This document shows positions 34,576-46,388 of a DNA stretch of 64,000 bases, piece after piece. Origin of the DNA: Polytrichum commune (lineage: Eukaryota; Streptophyta; Polytrichopsida; Polytrichales; Polytrichaceae); the NCBI GenBank assembly GCA_950295325.1, contig OX485809.1, positions 25,854,001 through 25,918,000 of the forward strand, read 5' to 3'. Numbering within the stretch: position 1 is the first letter of the stretch; each line of letters starts with the position of its first letter. A model generated the notes under the pieces. The model was not told the origin of the DNA and made no database searches. It saw only the letters and a program-made list of their open reading frames with translations. The position numbers and the translations under genes are program-made.

Positions 34576-37500
34576 ATGGCTACCATTAGAGCTCATGGAT
34601 CTTTTGTTCCCTTCATCTTGCCACTCCAAGATGATGGTCATGTGAGTGTTTCAGAGGATTTACTTAGTTTGAGATTCAACCTCCAGATAGGAACCATGTA
34701 TTTAGAGCATGAGATGTACTCTGCAGATGGAGAGGTGTATGAAACGATTTTGGTTCCAAAAAATAGAACTGATGTTGGTTTTATGTGGATCTTAGGACCT
34801 GGTTCATTTAGGGTGATAGGACTTTCTGAGTCTCAGATGCAAGCTTCAACTGTCATTTTGACAAACGAATCCGGTACATCCACAGTTCAAATTCCCTCTA
34901 TCGCACCTGTTAAGGTGGAACCCCTTGATGATAGTGTGTTTGTGCTATCAGATTCAGAAGATGACATTTGTGCATCTGTTGATCTTTCAAACACATCGCC
35001 ATTTCCATTCAGAAGTGTTCATTCTACTCCTTCCCAACTTCCTATACATATAGTCAAATCCCCTTGCGGTCTTATGTACAACAAGGTGGTTCCCCAAATC
35101 TCACCTTCTCAACGTCCTCCACTACACCCTTCACCTTCATCTACAGGGTTGACTATGGTTGATGCCTTGAAGCTGACAAAGTCAAGAAAAAGATCAAAGT
35201 CCGATCTTGCATCCATTGATTTTGACAGTATAGATGTTCGTGAAGTCAAGTACTTACCATCTTCTTTTAATGGTGATGTTTTGTTTCTCTTGCCTCCTGT
35301 GGCATTCAAAGCTCCAAGTACGTATGGTCACTCAATGGACGGCATGGACAAGATGTGCGACGGTCATCCTTGGTGCACCACCAAAACCACGAATATCCAA
35401 AATGACTTTGGACTGTCCTTCCGGCGCTCTACTTATGCTGGTCATCTCCAATGTCATAATGACTACTGTGATTACATGAATCGCAATGGGGGCCTCCGGA
35501 ACAACACTGAATGGGCCGGTTCAACTCCTATCCCATTTGCTGTGGGTGTTGTTCTCCCTACTAAGTCCACTATCGAGTGTAAGGTATGTCGGTCCACACC
35601 TGTGTGCATTGCTTTGTGTAATGCTCGAATTATATACATCCACTCCACATCCGTTGGAATGTCCAGGGCTTGCATTCATCTTGGTGTACATGATCACCCT
35701 GTGGCCAATGGCACATGCCGTGAATCATTGGACATGGCATACCAATGCGTTGCAAATGAAGTATTGAAAACACCCACAGCAAAAAATTCAGCCATAGTTA
35801 TGGCGGCGAGCAAACAATTCTTGGCCGATTACCTTCTCAAATCTCCCGCAAATGTCGAAGGCCATCACTTGGTTGGTTCATCCCTAGAGGTAGTCATGGA
35901 CAAATTCAGCACTCTTGCGTCTCCAAATTGTCGTAACTTTGTATCTGGATCAAAGCGTTTTTTGCGTAGTGGAATGGGAACTATGGATAGTATTATGGCG
36001 CTCAAAGACCACTCTGCTTTCAAATTCGTCCATGGTAGTCGGTTCCCAGGGCAGTCAAAGGACAAAGTGTTTGTTTTTAAGATGTCTGTAGACCTTCCAG
36101 GTAGTGGTGTGGAGCTTGTGAAGAGGATGCAAGTCGGTGGGGATATGGAGAATTCATGGATTATGTTTGACCATGTCAAACGTTTGAAGGACTGGACGAC
36201 CATGGCTTGCCATGTGTACAACAGTCGATATTGTAAAGTGTTGACTATTGCGTGTTGTGACATGCAATCTGAAGATGGTGCAGCACAAATTCTCTTTTGG
36301 GAAAATTTGAATGGTGTCATGGCAGAAAATGGTGTACCATACGTAAACTTCAAAGGGTTTATGGCTGATAGTGCTCAAGCTAATTGGAATGCGGTGAGGG
36401 CGATTTACGGGGATGGTGATCCAAGTCTACCCATGGTTGCACGTGAGCGTACATGTCTTTTCCATTGGTCCGCAAGCTTGGATAAGGTGATCCAAAAGTA
36501 TATCAAACCATCCTTGCAATTTCAACACAAACAAATATGCAAGGATTACAAAGACGCGAAAACAATGGACGACGCTGAGACCAAGTACCATGTGATTCGT
36601 TCTTGGTGGTTGTCATCTGGAGCTGCCTCCGAGGAAGGCATCCTTGGCCTTTCAGAGTGGTTGGGATTTTGACACTTTCGTTACAGACAATGGGGTGGTC
36701 ATATGCTACTTGTAAGTACATATCAAACTTCATTATTCAATGTAATATATCTTATGTTTTTCTTATCTTTGTCTTTCTGTATTGTTCATAGGATATGACA
36801 ATAGAAGAGCGTACGGGAATGCCAACATGCAACCTTGCAGAGACTGTACACAACAAACAACAAATAGTTTGGGTCGTTCGACCCAAACTTTGTATGCAGT
36901 TTGGGTCGTTCGACCCAAACCTTGTAGGCAGTTTGGGTCGTTCGACCCAAACGTGGCAGCCATTTTGGGTTGAACGACCCAAACCTAAATATATAATCTA
37001 TCTTATGTTTGTCTTATCTTTGTATTTGTGTGTTGTTCATAGGATATGACAATAGAAGAGCGTGCGGAAATGCCAACATGCAACCTTGCAAAGACTGTAC
37101 ACAACAAATGGCTCCAACAGTCCGGGAACAAGATGACTTGTTTATATGAAGCTACAGTGGACGACATGATCCGTGCTTTCATGCAAATTGCAAATTACCG
37201 GACATGGTTGAAAGGGGGGTCTGATGGTAAAGGTCCTGATTCGGCATCCTTGAAACTCAAAGCGGCTGCAAGGTGTGGAGATCCAAAAATGTTGGCCGAT
37301 GCCATGAAGTCTTATCCAGGGGCAGAAGACGTCAACACTAGAGATTGTGCATTGGAAGGGTCAGAGCTCTTTGGTTCCACCAAACACAAACTCAACCTAC
37401 CACCGGGTGCTGATTGTGACTCTCATCGACCCGACAAAGTAAACTATTCCATTCCCCGTCCGAACACCCGAGCAACTCGTCAACGCATAGAGGAATCGTT

Positions 37501-38410
37501 AAGTTCTGCAATTCATGGTGTGGCTCATACTACATCCGTGTTAGAGACTGATTGTCTTGCTTCCAACTGGCACATTGCAAGATTACCACCCAACTCAGCC
37601 AAATGATGTTGGGCACTGCAGGCCATCACAGGGACTATGTGCAATGCCAAAGTCGGGACTGGGAAACATGGCACACCTGCTCCAACATACAAAGGGCTCA
37701 GGAAGGAATTTCGCTCTCCCAACAATGTGGAGTATGAATTTTGGTTTTGCCCTGACGACATCAAACGTTGTGTGAGTGGTAGTAAGAAGAAATATGTGTT
37801 GGACTGGCCTATAGTACCCAACACGTGGCCGGTGAAGATGGGTACCAATCTATCGCGAGAGGAGGTTTTGGCACTTGAAGATGCTGGATTTCAACTACAG
37901 CAGAGGGAGGCATTGTCCCCTCGTCGTAGGCTTTCAACAATCGCAACTCTTCCCATCCCTCGCTCGCATTTTTCTATGCCACCAAACCCGGACGCCCACC
38001 CTACATTCAGGTTTGGGAAGACAGTGCGTCGTAATCCAACAGCACCGCTAGCGGATCACAAAAACAAATGGGAGAGCGCCGGACTCATGGAGGGTTACTA
38101 TGTGGTTGGGGTCACTGCCATTCCATATCCGGGCTTTGGAGTGATAATCAACATTGTCTCCAAGCAGGATATCACCTACCATGTCACAATTGGCGACATC
38201 CCGCATTGCACATGCCCGGATTTCACGAAAATGTCCTCTCATGCATTGGGAAAGAAAGGAAAATGGGTGTATTGTAAACATCTTTATTATGTGTTTAGAT
38301 TTTTATGCAAGGTGGATTACGAGAGTGACAAGTTCATTCATGCACCTACATATACCTATAACGAGGTCATGCGACTACTTGAACTTGCTGGTATCGTAGA
38401 GTGTGAATAG
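34576..38410 (+). pseudogene. Mutator-like transposase with SWIM zinc finger, two in-frame stops
   Basis: Exon 1, 34576-36711; intron 36712-37042; exon 2, 37043-38410; about 1168 codons. The N-terminus has acidic stretches (VLSDSEDD) and a basic patch (KSRKRSKSD). The catalytic region includes VLTIACCDMQSEDGAAQ and VNFKGFMADSAQANWNAVRA, likely the first two acids of a DDE nuclease, then RTCLFHWSASLDKV. Near the C-terminus is the SWIM finger HCTCPDF ... YCKHLYYV (CxCx(n)CxH), which binds DNA in Mutator transposases. A TGA at 36670-36672 and a TGA at 37604-37606 interrupt the frame; coding continues after each in the same frame. It is the nearest gene to the right end, as expected for an element's own transposase. 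I chose the ATG at 34576 because protein-like sequence begins there. Confidence 0.75.
36748..37119 (+). repeat. Duplicated acceptor plus exon start, with family-2 palindromes between
   Basis: The acceptor region and first codons of exon 2 occur twice (about 36748-36866 and 36992-37119, sharing GGATATGACAATAGAAGAGC). Between them lie four family-2 palindromes: 36867-36888, 36899-36920, 36931-36952 and 36963-36984. Only the second copy opens into the full exon. Confidence 0.85.
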
Positions 38411-39080
38411 TATTGCAAATGGTCTATTAAGTACCATATATTTGAATGTCAAAATATGACATGTTTTGGTTTGGATTTTTATAATAAAAATCAGCAATGG
38501 GCTGGAAGTATTTCAAATGATTCAGTACGACCCAACCGTGAGCAGTTTGATTGATTGACATGGATAAATAATAACAAGTTTCTATAAATAAAAAATAATT
38601 GAGAAGATTCTACGTACATCCGCGTAGTAACGTCTTCTTGGTATCCGCCTATAGATTATTCCTACTTTATCACTAGCTCAATTTGAGATAGCACCAGTCA
38701 ATGTAACCAACCGGATTCGAACCCGGGTTGATACAGACCTAATACCAGTCTCTTACACAACTCGCATCCACAGGCGGATGTCTCAAAACCTAGTAGTTAC
38801 CTACATATTGACTATTTCTAATATCTAATTTCCTTTCATTTGTAGATTCTGGGCCTTAATTCAACCCATGAGCAGTTTGAGTGGCTCACAATTATGGCAC
38901 CTAAATGTACGTATAATGAGGTTATGCACCTACTTGAACTTGCTGGTGTTGTGGAATGTGAGTAGTTGTGCAAGTGTTGGTTGTAACTACATGTATAAGG
39001 ATGTCAATAAATGACATGTATTGGTTTGGATTATTATAATAAAAATCAACAATGAATTGAAAGTGTTTTAAATGATCCAT
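38353..39080 (+). repeat. Duplicated 3' end of the transposase gene
   Basis: The last codons and 3' flank (38353-38525) recur at 38907-39080, including CTACTTGAACTTGCTGGT and TTGGTTTGGAT. The second copy is detached from any upstream frame. Confidence 0.8.
38620..38790 (-). mobile_element. tRNA-derived SINE-like sequence
   Basis: On the minus strand, TGTGTAAGAGACTGG (38759-38745) resembles a pol III A box and GGGTTCGAATCC (38724-38713) is a strong B box, at tRNA-like spacing. No cloverleaf acceptor stem forms, so this is a SINE or tRNA-related relic rather than a tRNA gene. It lies between the two copies of the transposase 3' end. Ends and target duplication are not resolved. Confidence 0.5.
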
Positions 39081-40734
39081 GGAAATAGGGCCCTTTCACT
39101 TGTGCTTCATTTAAAATATTGGCAATTTACAATTGAAAATATGCAATTAATTTGTCAAAATTTTGGTTGTGTACCCTAAACCCGTGTGTCTTTACTAAGT
39201 TTGGAATCATTGCTCATATGTTACTGCTCATTGCTCATGTGTTACTGCTCACCGCTCACCGCTCACTGCTCATCGCTCATAAGATAGCTTCCCTCGGTAG
39301 ATCACTCCATTGTCAAGTTGAACACCACGTGCGGCCAAAAAAAATCTTCTTTTGGTAAGTTGCACCACCAAAATGGGTCAAACTTTTATCAAATTTTTTT
39401 CATGAGTAGATATACACAATACCTATGACATAGTTAAAAGTGGTAACTAAATTTGATGATATGTTTTTTTCATAAAACATACCATTTCTAACTAGAATGA
39501 CACATAATTGAACTAAAACAATTACTAAAAAAAAAAGATGAATAAAAATTTCAAAAAAGTATACAAAAGATACCATCAATGGTTATGTATATGTAGAAAA
39601 AATATCATAAATTTTAAAATTATATATGGCATGTAATATAGAGGTAGCAAACTTTGTCCGCACGTGGTGTCAACTTGACAATGAAGTGACCTCCCCGTGT
39701 AGAAACGATAAAGATACATGGCCGCACCTCAACTCAATGTGTGAAAATCCCTACCTAAGAGGCCTAAGAGTTTCCAGACTTGACAAGGCGGTGCACCTCA
39801 TTACACAAACACTACAAGCTAATAAGAACACCCGTTTATTCACACTAACCAACGTTGGTAAAATCAACAACAAACCCCTTGACCAAACAATCCCATATTG
39901 GCTATTTAAATGCACATGCCCACAACCCCCTTGTCAATGCCATGCCAAACATAGACGAGACATCCTATGCATAATCTGAGTCCCAAAACATACACAAACA
40001 CCTATGGCACCCTCTCCCATGGCTATAGTCCAACTCATATAATTCACATACTGCCACGACAAAGTCCCAGAGTAGGCCATCACACAAAAACATACCAGAT
40101 ATGACCCATTAATTAACGCTATACAAAACAATGGATGGAAAACCAACCCCCTCATTACCATCACGACAGCCCGGGTAAGGGGGGCTAATGTACGCCAACA
40201 TTCTATCGAGAAACTGACCAAACTAAAAACCCCTAAAACCAACATCAAAACCCCCATGAAAGGCCTACACCACAATGCCATTAAATACCTCGCCTACATT
40301 ATCCTAAATAAAAGAAAACTAGACAATAAATAGGCACATGTCTCCCCACCATAATGAAATTGGATAACTATTACACCCCCCAGAGCCCACCTCCTAACGG
40401 AGGCATAAATTTTATGTTGCATCACGGAAAACCGTGATCAACACTAGACCAACAGGCTCAACTTCATGCCGGTATTTAGATACGGACGTAATTTTAATTA
40501 ATGGAAATACCCAATGTATATTTTATTTTCAAATTTCAATAGGTGATTGAATTGGATTATTTATTGAGAGATTTAGACTCATCGAGCTAACATCCCCATA
40601 CACAATTTGATAATCTCATTAATATCCAAAGCTTTGGCAACATGGACGAAGCCGGGGGGGACTTTCCTTCAATGTTAGGGAGGGTTGAGCTCCCCCAAGC
40701 CCCCACCACCCTTGGCGTCGCCCCTGGTCTTGTC

Positions 40735-41225
40735 AACGAATGGGGATAATTGACAGTTAGTTACAGGTGAGCCGGTTGAGTTTGAGAAATCACCAGTTCA
40801 AGTTCAAGACTTCAACAAAAATTTACCCATAAGTTTGGAGGAATCTAGAGAATATACTCCAAGTTAATGAAGAAAATCAAAAGATGTCAACATGTAACCA
40901 GTAATTGGACTTGGAAACACTAGGATCTTGACCGATTATGCCCAACACTCTCCCTCGACACTGTGACTTGTGTCACGGATGAATCACATGCAATGATCGA
41001 GGAGAACCGGCAGTTGGTTACTTATGAACCGGTTGAGTTTGAGAAAATACCAGTTGAAGTTCAAGACTGCATGAAAATTACCGATCATTTTAGAGGAATT
41101 TGTAGAACATACCCCAATTTAATGAAGGAAAACCGGAGGACGTCGTCAACATGTAACCGGTGGGACTTGCAAGCACTAGGATCTCAACCGATTAGTATGC
41201 CCAAAAAATCTCCCTGATCACTGAT
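40735..41225 (+). repeat. Two copies of a ~200-bp dispersed repeat
   Basis: Copies at about 40747-40945 and 40995-41220 share CCGGTTGAGTTTGAGA, then a tail reading ACTAGGATCT-AACCG. A third copy is at 60022-60215. The 41229-41520 stretch beyond shows no gene. Confidence 0.75.
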
Positions 41226-41520
41226 CATATGGCACAAACCCTAATTGACACAGCAATAATCAAGATTATCCCCCTCATCATCCCTTCCTTTCCTTTTCTT
41301 TCCCGTCCCGTCCCCTGTCCATTAGATCGGCCCAGCGTTGGGGAGGGATTTGTGGGAGCAACTCAGTACGTGGCCTGCCAGCCCAAGCTTGGAAATAGGC
41401 TAAGGGCGGTTGCCTAGTGCGTAGCAGCTGCAGTAATTCCATGCATTTGCTGCTTGAATCACTGCAATCAGTGTTCAAGATTGAAGCCCTCATGTGAGTT
41501 TCATTTTGAAGGGCTCCCAA

Positions 41521-44168
41521 ATTTCAGCCGTTCAGTTGAAGGGTTGGTTCAAATCTGAGACGTCAATCTAAGAATATAGAATTGAAATACAAAACTCATA
41601 TTAAACTTGTGCATGAATTATATGGTACATGTTTCTAGTACAATGTGAAGAATTAAGAATCAACCATCTAACTCTACTTCTTGTAGTGACAATGCCCTAC
41701 GCTTGTTGGTTCTTGTGGTGGGAAGATTATATTGAGGACTTCAAGTGATGTCTTCATTGTGAAGTTGGGGTTGCGGTTTTGAAGGGCCAAATCGCATTTG
41801 AAGGGAATTGAAGACTTCAATCTTGAACATTGACTACAATAAGCTTCAAAAAATTTAGGCTGAATATTCTGATACAGAGGATGTTGGAGTTGTCTGGAAA
41901 TTTTATCTTACATATTTCCGGACCCACTGCAAGCTCTAATGAAGCTGAATAATGTTATGGTTGTGATCATTCGGTTTTTAAAATTTAAATGAGTTATATT
42001 TTTTAGATTCCTCTAGAATGGTTGGTTGTTTTCCTGAAGTCTTGAATATACTGGCCATGGTTTACTTCAATTTCATATGTATGGTTTTAACAAAGGTGTG
42101 GGCTCATGTCTTAGGGGTTGTAATGACCAATAAGAACAATTAGAGATGCATAATATATAATTACAACGGCAAGTTTGGACAAAAAAACACAAACAATGTC
42201 CTCATGGAAGAAACAACATACATACAACCAATGAAAAACTAGAATGTTGCAGGTGCAGGAGGTGGCCAACTTACTATTGCTACCTCCGTAGCAAAAAACG
42301 TCACGTTAAGAGTTTTTTGTTATCTTCCATCATTTATCCCCCACTCTATTAATATTCCACATCATATGCTATTCAATTACATGGAAAATAATGTTTGTTA
42401 TAGATTATACAATAACTTATCAGTTATCAATAATAAGGTGGTAGATTATAGCTAGATAATAAATTATCTTCATGTTGAAGTCTTATGGTATCCCGACCTG
42501 CATTATTCATAGCGCATTTTAAAAAATTAATTATTATAAAAACATTTAATATAATATAGTTTATTATTATAATTATCATATAATCCATTTTTATTTTATT
42601 TTATTTTATAAATGTATTATAAACATAAATTATTTTAAATTATTTTAAAAATTAAAAATTAAAAAATCTCCACATTAAAAAAATTCTAAACATGTTGATT
42701 GTTTAATCATGTTTTGTAATACGTGTCTCTCAATTCCAACACCAGCTAACTTCATAAGAAGAAAAAACTTGGCATTTAAGTGACATAGTTGTTTCTAGAA
42801 AACAACAAACCAGCAATCGGGTATCCATCTCAATTATCTCTAACAGGAGGAATTAATCATCTCAGTAAGAAAATAAGAAAACAGAATTAAAGCATGTAGC
42901 GGCTAACTTTTTATATTGAAATTAATTCAAATTTTATCAAATTATACATTAATGTAAAGGATTAAAATTTTATTTTTTTGTACAACAAATTTTATTCTTT
43001 GAATTAAAGCATATTTAGAGAAATTACATGTCGGAGTAGTTGTAAATGGGGTCTTAAAAAAATGTATATTGGGTATAATTATTTATTTAGATATATTATA
43101 GATATTTTTAAAGATTTTGTATAACAATAGAATAATATATAAGAGGATAATATTTACATGATTTGTTATGTATATGATTTATTATAGAACGAAATATATT
43201 CTCCATAAAAAATTGGTCATACCATTGGGACCAATTGAATGAATAGAGAGATTCATACGAATTGGCACATAATTTATTATACTACTATTAATAATATTGT
43301 ATTTATAAAAAATAACTACCAAATTCGTCATGCACGTTATCAAGAAGATTGTGCATAATCCGGTAAACACGGGATTTCTTTTTATGGTAGTGTTTAAAAT
43401 CTTTTTAGTACCTTCCCCTTCTTCTACATTCTTGTTGTAAATTCCTCTCAATGTTGTCCTATGATATTTCAAAATAGTATAATTCTCAACTTACTCACTC
43501 CTTTCAAGTGAAACTTGGTATACTTATTGAGTACCTTATTAAAAGTTCACACACCAAAATTTATCACAAACAAAGCTTAAATAAAAAAGTAATGCATGAT
43601 TTACTAACTCTATATTCCTAGCATGAATATAATCAATCAATCTTAAATTTTGACACACAATAGATAGGTAAGATCAAAAGGTAGTATCAAATTTTTGTGC
43701 CCATAGCTATAATATTCTAAAAGATCCATATTTTCTAACATTGTTCTCTTAGTTGTCTTTGCTTCTAAACACCCTTCACTTCAACTCCTTACAATTTTTT
43801 CTTCCGAAAGACTGAAGCTTCCAAATTTTTATTTCAACAATTATATCTCACAAAAAACATTCTCTCAAATTTTCATATCAATCGAACACTCCAATCATCC
43901 ATAATTAACAAAATCCTTCAACCCAAAGTTTTGCTCATTCAATGACCAATGAAACAATACAAATAGTATATTTAGTGCAACCTATTGACTCTAAAACTCT
44001 CACTCTTACACCCTTAAGTATAGTAGAGCTTCCTAAACACTTCTCTATCTCAAATATTCAAAGCTCCTTCAAGTCTACACAAGTATCAACTCCAAATGCT
44101 AACTTCCCCCTCAACAATCTTCTAACACCCCTTAAATATTCTTCCACCTTGCCCCCTTCGGCCAATAT
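41521..44168. other. Gene-free AT-rich stretch
   Basis: Very AT-rich, with homopolymer and ATTTTATTTT-type tracts around 42500-42680. Short open frames (43182-43472 minus, 43942-44172 plus) show no recognisable protein. Confidence 0.45.
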
Positions 44169-44169
44169 G

Positions 44170-44395
44170 TAACTTTTGGAATAAAGACTTCTAGAACCCT
44201 AAGCGGCTAACTAATAGGAGACCTTTGGATTAAAGGTTCTAGAATCCTTATCCCGCTAGAAATAGGAAAGTTTTAGATTAAAGGCTTATCCGGCAAGCAA
44301 ATAGGAAATTTTGGATTTAAGGCTTCTAGAACCCTTATCCGGCTAACCAATAGGAAGTTTTAAGGTTAGGCCTTCTAGAACCTCTAGGTGGTTAG
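44170..44395 (+). repeat. Degenerate ~50-75-bp tandem repeat
   Basis: CTTCTAGAACCCTTATCCGG and variants recur near 44189, 44247, 44326 and 44371, each with an AATAGGA..TTT segment. Confidence 0.65.
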
Positions 44396-44847
44396 GTAAC
44401 AGCCACCGCCGGTAAATCCTATCATTTCTAAATCCTACCTACCACATCCTTCTACCAAGTCATCCAGTCTTGAACTTAAGATCGGATCTCAACTTAAACA
44501 ACTAAATTAGATCATCATATTAATTTCTATTTGAAAATAACAATAACATATAAAAATGCCTAAGTTCTAACTAGTAGCCGGTCCACATCACAACAACGTT
44601 AAATAATATTGGTTCGGATTGTTGTGAGGATTTTGATCCCTCCTTGGACAACAAATGAAGAACAAACATATATTTTTTGTTAAAGAATTTGTAAAAATAC
44701 TTTCTCACATTAGTAGATTTAAGTAGATTAAATATTCTAATAATAAAATATTAAATTCCAAAGGAGAACAATTATATGGTAATTATCAAATATCCAAGTG
44801 GCAAGTGCTAATTTGTGTGATTATGCCTTAGTGATTGATGATAATCT

Positions 44848-45464
44848 AATCAACCTTGCTTCAACTGGAAGCAAGTGGTGTTCGGGGAAAGAATTCTCAA
44901 AAGATACAGAAAAGTGATTAAAATCTAGCACCTTCTTAGGGGCATTACCCTTTAGACCATTTGGATTGAATGGAATGACAAAGTGTTTAACCAGACACAA
45001 TGGCATGAATCTAAGGTCAAACAACACATTTGGGATGCTTTGATCATCTACGCTAAGATGGCTTGGAAGAGGGTGTTGGAACACATTAAGATTAGCAGCT
45101 TCTCCAAAGAGGCTTTGGTGCACGGCTTTGACAAGACTTGGGGCGCGCGGGGAGTTCTTCGTCGTCGACGGGATTTACACATGGACTGGAATTGGAAGAG
45201 ACAGCGTAGGTAGGGAGGCGACCCTTTGTTTGGGTCCGGGGGGTTTTTGGTGGGTAGGGGGTTGTCCTTGGTTGGTGGGTGGGGGTTGTTCTTGGTTTGG
45301 GTGGTCCGGGAATTGTCCTTGGTTGGGGTCGGTTCTTTTCTCTTTTTACGTGGCGGTGTTCACGCGTCTGAGGGGCCCGCCTCCCCTCTGTGAAGGTGCG
45401 TGTTTTTTCTTTTGTGGTATCCATTTTGGCATTGGCCGTTTGGCCTTCTGTCTCAAAAAAAAAA
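44848..45464 (+). mobile_element. 5'-truncated L1-type LINE with poly-A tail
   Basis: Flanked by TGATGATAATCT at 44836-44847 and 45465-45476, with an A-run just before the second copy. The sequence encodes the tail of a plant L1 ORF2: TIWIEWNDKVFNQTQWHESK, later FDKTWGARGVLRRRRDLHMD, with two stops. A G/T-rich 3' untranslated region follows (45210-45455). Long open frames in that region, on both strands, are not genes. Confidence 0.85.
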
Positions 45465-46217
45465 TGATGATAATCTTAAAAGAATCTAGTATGAGGATAT
45501 TATTATTTCGCAAATTAGAATTGCAAAAACTTCTATGAAGACAATATTTCAAACATTGGATAAATAAATTGATTCATGCGCTCTTCGTTTTAGTCATGAA
45601 TCATTAGCTCATATTACACATGAAAATTGTATGAAGAGAACTAATAATCACGTTGTTGATGATGGACTTCTTAGAGAAGTCATTGTAATTTTACAATCAA
45701 CATTGTTATATGTTGAATAAAGTGATGATATAGATGGTAAAATTTTGAATGTGGCTCAAAAAATATCTTGAAATATTCTTTTATAATTAAAATATTATAT
45801 ACAAATCAGGTGAACAAGATGAAGTTAATTTTTGAACTAAACATACAGTCCCTTGAGAAGTTATCTTTGGACATGTTGAGACATGTGAGATAAAAACATA
45901 GATTTAGATGTTTATATGAATGGCGATGATCAAGTACATGTGGATTATTTGATGATATAGGGCTTTGGTTTTATAAGGGTAAGGGGAAGTTGGTATGGCA
46001 CACTGGAAGGGTACAGAAAATAATCAAGGTTGTTAGGAAAAAAGAACAAAAAAATATTTACATCCAAAGTATTTTTTCTTTTTGATAAGAAAATTAGTAT
46101 ATTACCGAAGGTATTACGAACACATTGTAAGATTGGAGTACATATATGGAAGTTATGAAGGAGTCGAATGCGACTTCATTGACTTGTAGAGTGTTGTATA
46201 TATTGTTTCAACAGTCA

Positions 46218-46347
46218 CCAAGAGTCCACCTCCTAACGGAGGCATAAAATCTCTTGTTGCATCACGGGACACCGCGATCAACATAAGACCAACGGGCTTA
46301 TATTCACGCCGGTATTTAAGCTACAGGCGTAATTTTTCTTTTCTTTC
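46218..46347 (+). mobile_element. 130-bp LINE 3'-end insertion
   Basis: Flanked by TTTCAACAGTCA at 46206-46217 and 46348-46359. It matches the 3' tail of the LINE at 40385-40500 (CACCTCCTAACGGAGGCATAAA, GCCGGTATTTA). Either an extreme 5' truncation or a SINE that borrows the LINE tail. Confidence 0.82.
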
Positions 46348-46388
46348 TTTCAACAGTCATAATTGATGCATATAAAGATGTCTACACA

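Larger units (their letters stand above)
28012..39295. mobile_element. 11.28-kb Mutator-like element carrying a ParB-methyltransferase-like gene
   Basis: The ends match in inverted orientation over GCTATCTTATGAGC and then continue with short GAGCRRTGAGC repeats (28019-28075 and 39218-39288). The flanks are GGTAGATCAC at 28002-28011 and 39296-39305, a 10-bp duplication of a sequence in the host MITE. Inside are two divergent genes: a SWIM-finger transposase to the right and a ParB/DNA-methyltransferase-like gene to the left. Two palindrome families are confined to it. The TSD length, gene content and SWIM finger fit the Mutator superfamily. Confidence 0.88.
27998..39699. mobile_element. ~408-bp MITE inside the LINE, itself split
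   Basis: The left end begins CACGGGTAGATCAC and the right end finishes GTGACCTCCCCGTG. The flanks are TAAAAACG at 27990-27997 and TAGAAACG at 39700-39707 (7 of 8). It sits in the zinc-finger codons of the LINE. Its own DNA is 27998-28011 plus 39306-39699. A sister copy at 51476-51900 shows the uninterrupted form. Confidence 0.8.
26847..40500 (+). mobile_element. 5'-truncated LINE with RNase H, interrupted
   Basis: Flanked by ATGGAAATA at 26838-26846 and 40501-40509. The present LINE parts are 26847-27997 and 39700-40500. The first part contains RNase H motifs: TDGSFIP, then TDSLN, then AHSGIIGNEIADTLANEG. The second part resumes with DTWPHLNSMCENPYLRGLR and later WLFKCTCPQPPCQCHA, the C-terminal zinc-finger-like end. 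The 3' tail contains a small hairpin (CCTCCTAACGGAGG). Several stops show it is dead. The reading frame becomes continuous across the MITE insertion when that is removed. Confidence 0.8.
26791..40726. mobile_element. hAT-like element, outermost level of a four-level nest
   Basis: The left end begins CAGGGGC and the right end finishes GCCCCTG. The flanks are GTCTTGTC at 26783-26790 and again at 40727-40734. An 8-bp duplication and CAGGG-type ends are the hallmark of hAT. Its own sequence is only about 26791-26846 and 40501-40726; the rest is later insertions. It encodes nothing, so it was a small non-autonomous element. Confidence 0.8.

Noticed and set aside
38701-38790. tRNA gene on the minus strand
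   Set aside because: Good B box and fair A box, but no acceptor or anticodon stems that pair; kept as SINE-like.
45128-45538. Long GC-rich open frame
   Set aside because: It spans the 3' untranslated region and poly-A tail of a truncated L1 insertion, with skewed composition.
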